This document shows, piece after piece, positions 35,096 to 46,747 of a DNA stretch of 64,000 nucleotides. Position 1 is the stretch's first letter; each line of letters begins with the position of its first letter. Made by a program: the position numbers and the translations under genes. The stretch comes from Euwallacea fornicatus (taxonomy: Eukaryota > Arthropoda > Insecta > Coleoptera > Curculionidae): NCBI RefSeq assembly GCF_040115645.1, contig NC_089560.1:2232001-2296000 (forward strand). Direction: 5' to 3'. The notes under the pieces were generated by a model, which was not told where the DNA came from, made no database searches, and saw nothing but the letters and a program-made list of their open reading frames with translations.

Positions 35096-35759
35096 TTAAA
35101 GGTCATATGACATACTGAATTTTCGAGATGTTGGATTTATGTTATTTTCGATTTTGAAAAAATTCTTTATTCTTTTTTGGTTTTACAAAAAGGATTACAA
35201 AAAGTTTCCTGTTACTAGCTTTGAGCAATATTCAAAATATTTTAATATTGCTACGTTTTGTGGAGCAGTTTACTCCTATTCTGTTAATACATATGCCATT
35301 CTCTCTCATATCTGCGAAATACCCTTATATATTCATTGCTTGTTGTTCATGCTGATAAGTTAAGAGCGAAATTCGCCACTTATTTTCTTTATCTAACCTA
35401 TTGCTCTATTTCTTCAGTTTTTTTCTGGTTTTATACTTTTCTATTGAAAATTATTTTCTATTTTTCCACCCTCGTTAATTCCCGTCTTCTCTTTTTTTCT
35501 GTCACTTTCTCAATATCCTCTTTATTTTTTTTTGTATCAAAAACTTTTTATACTAATCCCATATCTTCCTATAGACTTTCGCGAACACCAGAAAGACGAA
35601 ATGTTTCTTGACTTGAATCGACAGATACTTTTGTCACTTGGATACTAAATGCATGTGCTTGCTAAGGCGCTGCAGAAGCCAGATTTTCTTATAGTATCGT
35701 AAACTACGTCATCACTTCGTGTGTTGACACTTGTTGTCTGACGTTAATTTTATTTCCAG
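35096..35759. other. Intergenic, no gene recognised
   Basis: T/C-rich sequence whose two hydrophobic ORFs (35139-35363, 35336-35611) are explained by composition. Confidence 0.5.
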
Positions 35760-35923
35760 AAGAAATCTTCGATTTGACCATTTCCGACCAGGAAATCATC
35801 AATCAGTAATAGCAGCAATGAACATTCGGCAACAACGACTGGTATCCAGGAACTTGCTGATGGCCCCTTCTAAACAAAGCAATAACAAAACATCCCTTGG
35901 CTGTATATTTCCGTGTTTCCCAG
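35760..35923 (+). CDS. Candidate exon of an unidentified gene
   Basis: Flanked by a strong acceptor (TTAATTTTATTTCCAG at 35744-35759) and a CAG|GTAATT donor. One frame is open throughout: RNLRFDHFRPGNHQSVIAAM at the start and MAPSKQSNNKTSLGCIFPCF near the end, leaving one base of a split codon. The MAP..CF end loosely recalls the first coding exon of DAAM-type formins, too weakly to name it. It could equally be a 5' UTR exon with an internal start. No partner exon found. Confidence 0.25.
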
Positions 35924-38900
35924 GTAATTTACAAAGATTGCCTCATAAGAAACAGAAACACACTTTCAGTGGAAAAGCCAGTTAGTCCTGAAAAATGTAC
36001 ACTTATATCCGCCTACTGAAAATTCCTGAAACGTTCTTTACCCAGGTCCAAACAGGGAAAGAATAAAAATGGTCCCACGTAAAGTTCCAGACATATTTGG
36101 CCAAAACGCACAACGACCGCCATTTGTATATGTACGCAGGAATGTCCACAACGTATTGTTCTTTAAAATAGACATGTCATATCTTTAGAGGGTTGGGTTA
36201 TTACCGAGCGAGACAAACGTAGTCAGTCATTACGGGGAGTTTATTTTATGTTTGTGTCTATCTACATTATGCCATGAATAGTGATTTAACATGCCATATC
36301 CGTAAATTGTCATATTTATCTCTGCCGCGGCCAATAAAGTTAAATGAACTGGCCATATCTCGAGCTATATGGGCCTAAAGCACTAGCGGCAAAATATGGT
36401 CTTTTGGTATAATGCCAAAATGTCATGTAGTTTCACAGGCGGAGTTTTAATCTTTACATATTTCGTGAAGACTTTAATCGAATTAGAAACCTCGTTACTA
36501 TCTGTATCGAACCACTAAATAATTTGAGCCTGACAAGCATTTCCAACATATTAAAGTTACCTTCCTCACGGTAAACCTTCGCAATTGACTTAAACTCGGC
36601 AATGATTAGTATTCTGCTTGAATATTTCACCCCTGATGTAACCAAAAACTTTGCTGGTGGGTTCGAATAAAGACCGATAGGGGATGAACTAATCCGAAAT
36701 TGACTGAAAAAGATATATTGAGCTAAACTTATAAAATTTGGCATTTTACTCTGTATGTGTATATGTTGCCTTTTTCAAATCTGCTTTCCAAATCTTCCAG
36801 AACCATAAATCCCCGGGCTTATCTGCATGGCGTCATATAAAGGCAAATGAGGTGTTTATATCACGACCCTGCAGCGGATCAGTAAAAATCCCGCCTTTTT
36901 CAGTCCGAGATGGGCAACAAAATTTGAATTTCCAATACTTAATCGAACTAGAAAAGCTCGATTTCAATTAGAGAAGAACATAAACTGAACCCTGTAGGGG
37001 TGAGAGATTCGTGATTAGAACGGCAAATTCGAGATTAGACGAAACAGCAGGTGAAGGGGATTATTTATGGGAGAGTCGAAGTCGTAGAGGCTGCGTCTAT
37101 TTCGGCTCATTGAGTAAAATTAATCTCGCTTACCGAAGGTTTAATTGAGTTTGAGCGTATGTTAAATTAGCATCGCTAATCAAATAAAATGGTCCACTTG
37201 TAAAACAAATCAATCGGAGCATTTAATAGGATGTCGAGTGTTTCAGCCGGTTACCTGTCTGACGACGATTGCCCAAAAATAACTTTCTTTGGAGATTAAA
37301 CGAGAAAATTGATTTTACACAATGCTTCAATGTGGAATTTGAAATATAATACACAATAATTCCTTTTATTCTTTTTGCAGGCTAAAAGCACAACAATCTT
37401 TTTCAAACGTGAGGAACATATTTATCACACACAACTTACGAAGTGGCAAATGGCTTCATTGCGGCATGTAACGTATGTAAAAACTTGACCTAGAACCTGA
37501 CATATTCATTTTAGGACCAGATAAAGAACACCTCCGGTTGATAAAAATGAGTAGTAACAGGTCCTGTCTTAAACAATATAGTAAATAATAAGTCTGACCA
37601 TATTTTTGAAATCGTTCGTGGGGGTTCATCAAGTAGTTAAATGTATTTTTTAATTAACTTGAGACTTCCTGTCGGTAATTTAAATATTTTATATTTAAAA
37701 TAATACACAAAATCAATGCAGTGTCGTTACAAATTAAAACTCGAAAAAACATGCATGAAACATTTTTTTCTGCCAAAATAATTTTCATAGTAATTTTTTA
37801 GAAATTTTTTCCACAACCGTCTTCAAAACTTCCAAGAGCCCACAATGAGGTAAAATCAAAATAGGTCTGATTATATTGACGAGACGACCGAACTTAAAAA
37901 AAAAAAAACAAGAATTCAAAAACACCAAAACTACATTGAAAATCGAGAATTTTATAGGGCAAATACACGCTAAGACGCCTTTGATAGTGGTCAGAGAAAT
38001 AGTGTACACGTTTACCATGCTTGTACCAATTAAATGCATTTATTATTTAAAAAAAACATACACCAGGTTACTAAAAATCGAAATGTGTTCTCTTGTTCTA
38101 TAAGCCTGTGGTCAACCTCGGACAGGACAAAAGTAACTAAAAATGAACAAATACCTTCGAGTAACCACCAATACAGAGAAGGTGCAGAGGGGCAAGACAG
38201 GGTCCGTTTTTTATTAAATCCAGATTTACACTGTTAAGTAGGTTTTGTTATTTATATACGTATCTATTTGTTTACATCAATAGCTTCCTGGGTTACTGCT
38301 ATTTAATTTCTATAGGCGAAAACATGAAATTTCCATCACAATATTCAGTATCACACGGAATTACAAAAAACGGTCGACTGCTCTGCATTTGCACCGAAAA
38401 TGGGGCAAGTGTGTACACGCCCGTTTTCAATGTTTTGACGCCGTACATCACAGGCCAAGGGGTCAGACCAGAATTTGTATTAATTCAGCCACAAATTGCT
38501 TTTCACCGCAATAGAAAGTTGGTTTAGTTTGCGACTTACACTTTGTGAAACAAAATAAGAACTTTTTAGTGATAACTATAAAAGTAATACTTTAGTGAAA
38601 TGAAAAGTTAAAACGAAAAATAAGATAAACAATAACCTAAAATATAATAATTCGATTGCGTAAAAAATTATAATGAGAAGAATTCATTGTTGATTTCCTG
38701 GCTTCATAAGCATTTGTGCGCCCAGCTGCAATTGCTTTTAATGCTTCCTGCAATGTGTCTTGGGTATAATTGTCTCGATTTGCTTTTCTAACATGATCCG
38801 AAATCATGTCTTTCTAGAAAAAAAAACACATCTGAACTAAGCAAAAAACGGTAAATATAAGATTTAGACTAAAAAACAATAAAAATAATACCATGGCAGG

Positions 38901-39270
38901 AGCGGGAGCAGTCTAATGTGCACCTGCCCCGTATATAAATATTTCCGGGGGATGAGCATTTTACAGTAAATATTGGAAGACGATCACGATTCTTATTTTA
39001 AACGTATACTTTAGTTAAAAAATTTCATCCCTGCCAAAAATTTTGATTCCGAATTGGTTATTTCATTAAAAAACAAGGCACTTTAATAGTGATTTGAACC
39101 TTATACGCATCCCTTTCTTGAAGCGTAACATAACTGATTTACTTATGTAGGGTTACGTAACTAACCCTCCGCTTTAGTTTCGTACCTATTCATTTTGTAA
39201 ATATGCGTCAAGTTTAAGTTCGATAAGGGTTAGACAGTAGGCATTACTTTTAAGATAGAAATACCCCCTG
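35924..39270. other. Long stretch without a recognised gene
   Basis: ORFs at 36454-36744, 36738-36971, 37785-38103, 38034-38237 and 38324-38527 have no family motif or clear splice context. No transposon ends seen. Confidence 0.5.
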
Positions 39271-39280
39271 AGGCACGGCA

Positions 39281-39450
39281 CTGGTAGGCATTGGCTAGAG
39301 CATGAGAATTTCCCATGCCATGCCTTGTCGATGTTGGAAATCCCCGCAATAAACCTGGTCGGCATTGGAGCTGCATATAGTGAACTTTGTCAGCGCTGGA
39401 ATTGCCCGCAATGGACTTTGTCGGTCCCACAGCTGCAGTTCCAATTCCCG
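39281..39450 (+). repeat. Degenerate tandem repeat, period about 31 bp
   Basis: Units begin TTGTCGATGTTGGAAATCC (39325), TGGTCGGCATTGGAGCTGC (39355), TTTGTCAGCGCTGGAATTGC (39386) and TTTGTCGGTCCCACAGCTGC (39417), spaced 30-31 bp. A more diverged unit (TGGTAGGCATTGGCTAG) starts near 39281. The overlapping ORFs on both strands come from this locally GC-richer repeat. Confidence 0.6.
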
Positions 39451-39850
39451 GTTAAGACGCCACGGTTTGATGCGGCAAATGGTGCAGATGGCACCCTGGC
39501 CAAGGTACGCCCATGGTTCATCACCATGGATGTTGGTACTTAAGAATGGACAAGGCATGGAGGGCCCTCTTTCTCGCCCTTGTTTTTTGAGATACGGTCG
39601 GTCACTGCAACGCAGTCGTCGTATCCGCGCTCATCAAATTCATAAGTCACTCTAACACTCTGTATATTCCGTATTAATAAACGTAAGCTTGTATACCTTC
39701 TCTCTGACCTGGGATTTCATTTAAAAGATATAAACAACATCATATATCTAAAGTAGTATCAAAACCCGATGCTACAGTTATATAAGGTAAACCGACAGAT
39801 AATGAAACTACAACTACGTCGTGAAATTGACGTTACTTTTAAGAAGATTT

Positions 39851-40150
39851 CTAACAATTAACATTTTTACTTTTATTAGAACAGAGGGAACGCGGTACCG
39901 CACTGGCACAGTTTACGCACTTACCGCACTTCACCTTAATAAGATTTTTAACAAAACGCGTGAAATCAGGTAAAATGATTAAACAACTATCATTCCGTGG
40001 CGATATAGCAAAAGAACTTTCAGAGGGTGCCTGACATTTTACATAAATATTCATACACATTAATTTTACACATTCCATACTCTTGCATACATTCCATGAA
40101 CTGAACTTGGCCGATTTAAGGGACAAACAAACCAGAGTCAAATTATACAT
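39851..40150 (-). CDS. Cysteine-rich 99-codon ORF, function unknown
   Basis: Single ORF with 11 cysteines in 99 residues, including VKCGKCVNCASAVPRSLC at the C-terminal end. It lacks a clear signal peptide (starts MYNLTLVCLSLKSAKFSSW), TATA box or polyadenylation signal that I can assign. Either an orphan small cysteine-rich protein, a transposon piece or chance. The high cysteine count is the only reason to list it. Confidence 0.2.
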   Translation of the reverse strand: MYNLTLVCLSLKSAKFSSWNVCKSMECVKLMCMNIYVKCQAPSESSFAISPRNDSCLIILPDFTRFVKNLIKVKCGKCVNCASAVPRSLCSNKSKNVNC

Positions 40151-42373
40151 GCAAGGTTAACAGTTGTAGGTTTTCATGTCCTGTGCTCATAAATTCATAA
40201 GAAGGCGCCTCCTCGTGAACCTTTGATTTCGGGGCCTGTCTCTGGATCCCAGCGCAAAATTTATTGATGAAGAAATATAAGAAATATACGTGAACGTAGT
40301 AAACCACAAGTTAATTTCCGTTAAAACGTTGAAACTCTCTATGGAAACCAGCTTGGTGTTACATTTAACAGCACATTGATCATTTCGCCTTTAGGCGTTA
40401 TGAAGTGTCATGATGTGTTATCATGTTTAGACATGCCGGAATTGGAATTTCTAATATCGTTTCCCTAGTATACGATGCATGTAATTATACATGTTTCGTA
40501 AAAACCGTTTTGTTCGCCCTGCAACGAGCTATGATCGTCAATTATAATGTATGAGTAATAAAAATAAATTAATTCCTATCATAAATTTTTGTTGATTCCG
40601 CTCTTGACCAAGAAACATCTCAATTTTAAAATTGGTAAGCCGGGAAACAGTAATCCCGAACAAATTGATTACAAAAGAACTCAGGGTCTTTATGTGAGGT
40701 AGCGGAAAAGCGAAAAATTAACCCTTTTATGTGTGACTTTGTCAAGTCGTTCAATCAACCCCTGATCCCTCTATTGCAATATAGTTAAACATTATTTCGA
40801 ATTCGGAAACAATTTGGGCCTAAAAGGAACTGGAGTGTCAAAGGGAATTCGTCATGTGGAAATTTAAAAGTGTGTACCCACTCCTGATATAAAAAAAAAC
40901 GCTTGTGCTGATATTTTTGAGAAGAAAGAAATAATGAATATCTACCTTTGAGGAAATTTGTGAAGCGAGAGGAGAAATGAAAATTTAACGTAATAAGGAA
41001 TTTAAATGTTGATTTAACTTGTCGCGGTATTAATTAGGGAGATGCTATGCAAAGAAAAAGATGTTTTAAGGTTCGAGGTATTAACAGCAACGACGAAAAT
41101 TAGAACCCTAATGGATAAATAATTCCATAGTTTCACTCGACACTTTCCTACACGCGAGAGTACCGAAGCGAGAACTGTCCATACTGCACGAGTGAAGTAT
41201 CTACCATGAAAAATGGTGAGTTCCGACTAGATCCCCAGGTTGTTTTGTGATGTTATGATTTGATATACGATTGAGAATATAATTTCTCAGAATTCCTTAT
41301 ATTGGATTACATTCAAATCTAAGACCATTATCAAACGGAGCAAAAGCACTTTCACGTTTATCCCACTCGTCCTACAACTTGACAGCTGGTCAAACCCCTG
41401 GGAAATTACCCGCTTCATGCTTTTTATGGACAGAACCTGAAAAGCGCCTCTTTTCGCATGTTTTGTCGTCTCTAAATTTACATATGCTTTTAAGGGAGAG
41501 GGCTATCTGCTATCTACATTTACATTTGCCTCCTCCAGTTTCCGGTCTTTTTAGAAATTATTCTTAATTATGCATCAGGAAAAGTTTACTTTTGGAGTAA
41601 ATTATTTCGAGGACACTGCAGATAAAAGCGAAACTTTTCCCTTATTTGCATTTGCGCTATCATGGAAATATGACTATTGCAGACTGCTGACTCCCTCTGA
41701 AAATAAGTGTGTAAGGGTCTGCTAAACATCCCACTTTGACTTTTGCCCTCGCACAGCGATAAGCATGAAAATTTATGAATATGTTTTACCATTCAAATCA
41801 CTATTTATGAGATTGCAGGGTTAGATTCTATCCCAGTTTATGTGAAAAATCGGACATTATTTCTTTACAAGGTGCACAAGTTCATATCTAAACTGTATCA
41901 TGTCTATATTTTGAACGGATCTGGATAGGTACCTTTGAAAAGTTTAGGTTAACGTGTTTAGCATTTCTTTTCAACACGCCCAAAAGGGAGATAGAAGAAA
42001 GGATACTACCACTTAAAACTCCAACAATTTTCACTTATATTTCATGCAGACTTTATTTTTTATTTGAAGTTTTAAAGTGTTAATGGTTTTTTTATTTCTT
42101 AATCCAAAACTCGCCCCCGGGAGTGGGTTTTGGGAGTTAAAACCAAACATTTCTTCCCAGTTAATAATTGAAATTTTCTAGGCCTTGAAGTTTCTTCATT
42201 TCATAAAGTACTTCCTCTCGTGCAGACCTTTTCTCTTCGGTTTCTGATCTTGTTAAATCCTCGAAAATGCAAAAACTGCCAACTCGATCACGTCACGACT
42301 TCTACAATAGTTAGAAATCAATAGAGTACTGAGGCGAAATAATATGATTACGGCGCATTTGAAACTTCATATA
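40151..42373. other. Intergenic, no gene recognised
   Basis: ORFs at 41379-41567 and 41586-41792 are unassigned. Nothing else supportable. Confidence 0.5.
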
Positions 42374-43928
42374 CAGTGGTGGCCATATAAATAAGAACGT
42401 TATTTAAAGTGCTAAAACTACTTTAAAACAAAAATAATAGACGTATTTGTGCGATCAGGTATTTTTATAATAAATTACATCAATTTTTAATCAACATATA
42501 TTTTTTATATTAATGCTATAGACCGAAGCAATAAATAAACAAAATTCCTTTGGCCGAATAAATAAGATTGTTTTCGAAGAAATAATTTGTCAATCACTTT
42601 GTCCTGCTGTAGTGTGCAAAATACCTGAATACAACATGAAATTGGTAGGAAAAAACGTTGTACTTCAAATTTGCAAAAATTGATTTTGTCTTTAGTGAAA
42701 AAAGGTTGGAGTTATCAAAAAATTGCTGACCGTTTAGATTATTCCAAAACCACGGTCGCAAATGTAATTAAACATTTTAATGTTCGTCGAATTTTAGAAA
42801 ATCATATAAAGCAACGAAAGAAAAGAAAAACAACAGCCTTATTTGATAGACGTTTATTAATACTATAAAAAAAATATCCAAAATTAACGTCTGTTCAACT
42901 ACAAAAAAAACCCTCCGGCCTAGAAATACCCTCAGTTTCAACAAGAACAATACGAAGGCGTTTGAATGAGGAAAGTTTGTTTGGAATAGTTTGCAGAAGA
43001 AAACCCATGATATCAAAAAAAAATAAAACTGCACGGTTGGATTTTGCAAAACTTCATATTGGATGGTCAAGTTTTCAATGGAAGCATGTGTTATGGTCGA
43101 ACGAAATAATATTACCAGATTCGTTTCCAATGGTCGAGTTTACGTTAGATGATCTCATGACACAGAATTTAACCCAAAGTGCCCTACAATGACCATCAAG
43201 CATGGTGGAGGCAATATTAAACTGTAGGGGTGTAAGGTGGAGATGGAGTTGGACCTAAAAGTGATGGTATCTTGAACACGCACCAATATCGGAACATTCT
43301 TGAGAATATTATGCTGTGACATGTAGAGAATACCCTTCCTGTTAGCTGGCAGTTTTCGCATGAAAATGATCCGAAAAGTACAGCAAAAATTGTAAACTAG
43401 TGGTTAGTAGAAAATCAAGTTCATATTATTATATGGCCTGCTTGCAGTCCCGACTTGAATCCAATTGGAAATTTATGGTGGGATGTAAGATAGGCACTAA
43501 AGGATAAAAATATTACAAATCATACTCAACTTCTTGATGAAATTCAGCAGTTTTGGTATGCCATACCTCGAAAACGATGCCAGAAGTTAATCGACTCTTT
43601 GTCGCAACGGCGTTATGAAGTCATTCGGAGTAAAGGATACGCAACTAAATATTAATTTCAGTTTAATAGCATTAATATAATTAGTAGTAGATTTAAGCCA
43701 TTTTAGGATTAAAATTTCATTTAAATGGAATCGTTCTTATTTATTTGTCCAGAGGAATTTTGTTTATTTGTCATGTCGACCTAAATCCTTATTGGAAACG
43801 TCAAAAATGTTAATAATAATAAATATTATTTGAAATAAAACTAATGTGATAGAGAAATATTTTTATTTTCCTGATTTTAAATAAGGTTAGTACATTTTAA
43901 AGACTGTTCTTATTTATGCGGCCACCAG
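42374..43928 (+). mobile_element. Full-length Tc1-like element
   Basis: Inverted terminal repeats: left CAGTGGTGGCCATATAAATA then AGAACGTTATTTAAA; right, reversed, CTGGTGGCCGCATAAATA then AGAACAGTCTTTAAA. TA flanks both ends (42372-42373, 43929-43930). At 1,555 bp it has the usual length of a complete Tc1 element with one transposase gene on the plus strand. Confidence 0.9.
42620..43655 (+). pseudogene. Tc1-like transposase pseudogene
   Basis: N-terminal helix-turn-helix: LVKKGWSYQKIADRLDYSKT. Then RRLNEESLFGIVCRRKPMIS, WKHVLWSNEI (normally WSDE, so the first catalytic aspartate is asparagine), KHGGGNI, HENDPKSTAKIV with the second aspartate, and IIIWPACSPDLNPIGNLWWD, where the catalytic glutamate of NPIENLW is glycine. 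The C-terminus runs to SQRRYEVIRSKGYATKY and TAA near 43655. In-frame stops occur near 42866 and in the middle region. Inactive by sequence. Confidence 0.85.
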
Positions 43929-45784
43929 TATATATGGTCATTTGTAATTAATGTCTGTCATTTTCAGTCACTCTTTGATATGCTCAGTTCCAGGGTAAAC
44001 ATATTATTATGTTATCCGCGTTATTCTAGTAGAATTATATTTTTACGTGCTAAGTTTTACTAAGACCATAATGAATTAGTTTATGGCCGTAAAACAGTAT
44101 CATAAAGAGGCGTTCATAATCAAATTGGTCATAATCGGCGCAAGGCGAAAAAGTACCAAGTTTACTGCCGTCATAAAGTAAGCTAAAGCAGAAAATTTGC
44201 GTTTTCGCCGATTCAATTTACCTCAATTGATACCCACTAAAATCCTTTTTTATTTCATTTTAAAAATTTTTGTATGTGTTTTCAATTCTGTCCTTTTACT
44301 CGAATCGAATTTATAAGAATTGTAAAACTTTTCAATGCCTCGGCTGTAAAAGGCCTACTATTCCGATTGGAGGCCTAGAAAGCAAACTATTCAAATATCA
44401 TAAAATTGTCATATAAATACATGAATAAAGTTTCAAAAAAATCACGTAAAATCGCGATTCACTTTCTCCCGGTGTCACGTCACAAAGCGGTGTGTCCGAC
44501 TTTAGGCAGGCAGCGCTACACAGTAAATTGGAGATTACGGGAGAAATTGAGGCTCAAATACTGGTTTACATTGTATGTATATTACGTAATTGTTTGTTAA
44601 ATTGTAGTAATAGTAAAGTGAAAAACGGGTTTCAGTTTCAGCATGTCTGCCAGGTCACAAAAAACTACATAGGTAGAGTGTAAGGCGAACACTCTGTACA
44701 TCTCAACAGTGGATATTACTTTGGTTGATGTTACTTCATCCTAATTTACTCTACACACCATATGAAACAACACTTCTTTTTTTCCTCGTTGTGTGTTCGA
44801 CCTTACAAAATTGTGAAGCTTAGTTGACATGAAATGCCCTTTGAAAGAAGTTTAAACGAGGAATTAATTTCGAAATAAAGTCCAGTGTAAACTATCCATT
44901 AATTAAGTGTTAAGAAAGTGCACAGCTGAGAGATATCCCATATATCCGATTACTTCCGATAATAAAACGTTACTCCAGTTTAACAGCGTGCTATAGAACA
45001 AGGGAAGTTGGGAAGTTGAAAACTATGGTGTCGTGTTATAAACTATACGATACGACCCAAGAGGAAAACGTTTTTCTCCTACTGTGCTTCTAATGGAATC
45101 GAAATAAACTTTCATGCCAATTTGTAACAAGAAACTTTCGGAAGACACTGTTCCGCTCCATTTCAAAAAATCCAACCTATGTGTGGATTTCCTATAGCTC
45201 CGTCTGGTTTAATCATCGTCATTTCCTTTTGGTTGTTTTCTGGACAGGTTTGATACCTCAAAAGCTTTAATTTATTTTCTCGTAGTTTTATCAGTAGCCC
45301 GAGGCCGTATTTAGGCTCGTCTTTACATTTTTTTGATGTCCTCGAAATAAAAGAAGCGGAGCCTTTAGATTACTCCATAATTTATTGACTAAATTTATTC
45401 ACGGGGGCTACGAATTCTTTCGAGTGTAAAATTACATTAGCGGCTTTACAATTTTTTATGCGAACCTTCCCGCTCCGAGATGTAATACGGTATCGTCTCG
45501 TCAACAAGAAAAAACTCGATATTTCCCCGCAACGCAAAAGTCGATATCCTTATACACACATCGGAAATGTCTAAGAATATTTTTATATATAGAATGAATT
45601 TCTTCTCAAATTAATGAGAAAATGAAGTTTTCCATTTATAGGGTTAGAAAGTCTTTAATGTGCAACGAAACTAAGTTTTTGTCAATAGATTTCTAAATCG
45701 AGGTTGATTTATTCGTAAGTTGTAAATATAACTAAGAACGCCGCTCTTTTAACTTGATAAAACATTCCCGGAAACCAGAAAAGA
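43929..45784. other. Intergenic, no gene recognised
   Basis: ORFs 44406-44600 and 44492-44683 overlap in different frames and have no motif. Confidence 0.5.
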
Positions 45785-46747
45785 TGAAGTCTCACACAAA
45801 GTATGGCCACCGTTATTAACTACAGCCCTAATTCTTTTGTCCATACTCAAAATGATTTTGTTGATTTCCGTTTGTATCCTTTCCCATTCTACTGACAATA
45901 GCTCCCGAAATCGAAAGGCACCGTGAATGTCGCCATATGTAGCGAAACTCTTCTTTGCAGCACCTCACATACACGCTCAATTGGATTCAGATCTGGCGAT
46001 TGTGCTGGCCATACTAATGCGACGATTCCTTCGTCGGTCAATCTACTTGCCACAATACTGGCGACATGTGGACAAACATTATCATGCAAGACGCGAAAGT
46101 TTTAACCAACAGCTCCGACCAATGGTTGGACTGTGTGGCCCAGAATGATATCGATGCAGTGTCAAGCTGTTAGGAGTTGATTTGGAAAAACAAGGTCGGT
46201 TCTGCGGTTCAATCATCATTCCAACCCATACCATTATTGTACCACCTCTGTATGAATAGACTTCCTGGACATGTCGTAAACGTTAAACATTTCCTCACCG
46301 TTTAGACATTCTCGTCCGATGAGAATGTGGGCGAAATCCATACCTGGACTCATCAGCGAATAAATCTGTAGCCCAATCAATTCCATTCCAGTTTCGAAAT
46401 ACTTGACATCACTCTAATCCTTCAGCATGATTGCCTCTGGAAAGAGGTGAACATCTCTGTGGTCTTCGACTATACGGCCTACAGTCATGTGGTACGCACA
46501 TTGTAAATCTGAAACTAATTCAAGTGCCGTAATTGCAGGTCGTCTTCCAGCTGTTAAAACTAAAAATCGATCTTGAGCTGCAGTTGTAATATGTACGTCC
46601 GCATCTTCGGTGTTGTTTGATCGAAATTTCAGTTTCTCGAAAACGACATCATAATCGATAGATTTGACACTTTGGGAAACGCCCATGTACTGAGCTACTT
46701 TAAATTGCCTCAAACCATCTTGAAGAGGGCCTATGGCTGGATTCATC
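45785..46747 (-). pseudogene. Tc1-like (DD34E) transposase pseudogene
   Basis: Minus strand. N-terminus at 46746: MNPAIGPLQDGLRQFKVAQY, then TTAAQDRFLVLTAGRRPAIT of the second helix-turn-helix region. The middle is shifted but readable: WATDLFADESRYGFRPHSHR, with the first aspartate intact, and YRGGTIMVWVGMM. The C-terminal part (45889-46089) has MHDNVCPHVASIVASRLTDE with the second aspartate and WPAQSPDLNPIERVCEVLQR with the glutamate. It ends near 45800 with INKIILSMDKRIRAVVNN. All three catalytic residues survive, but stops and frameshifts break the reading frame. Terminal repeats were not found with confidence. Confidence 0.8.
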
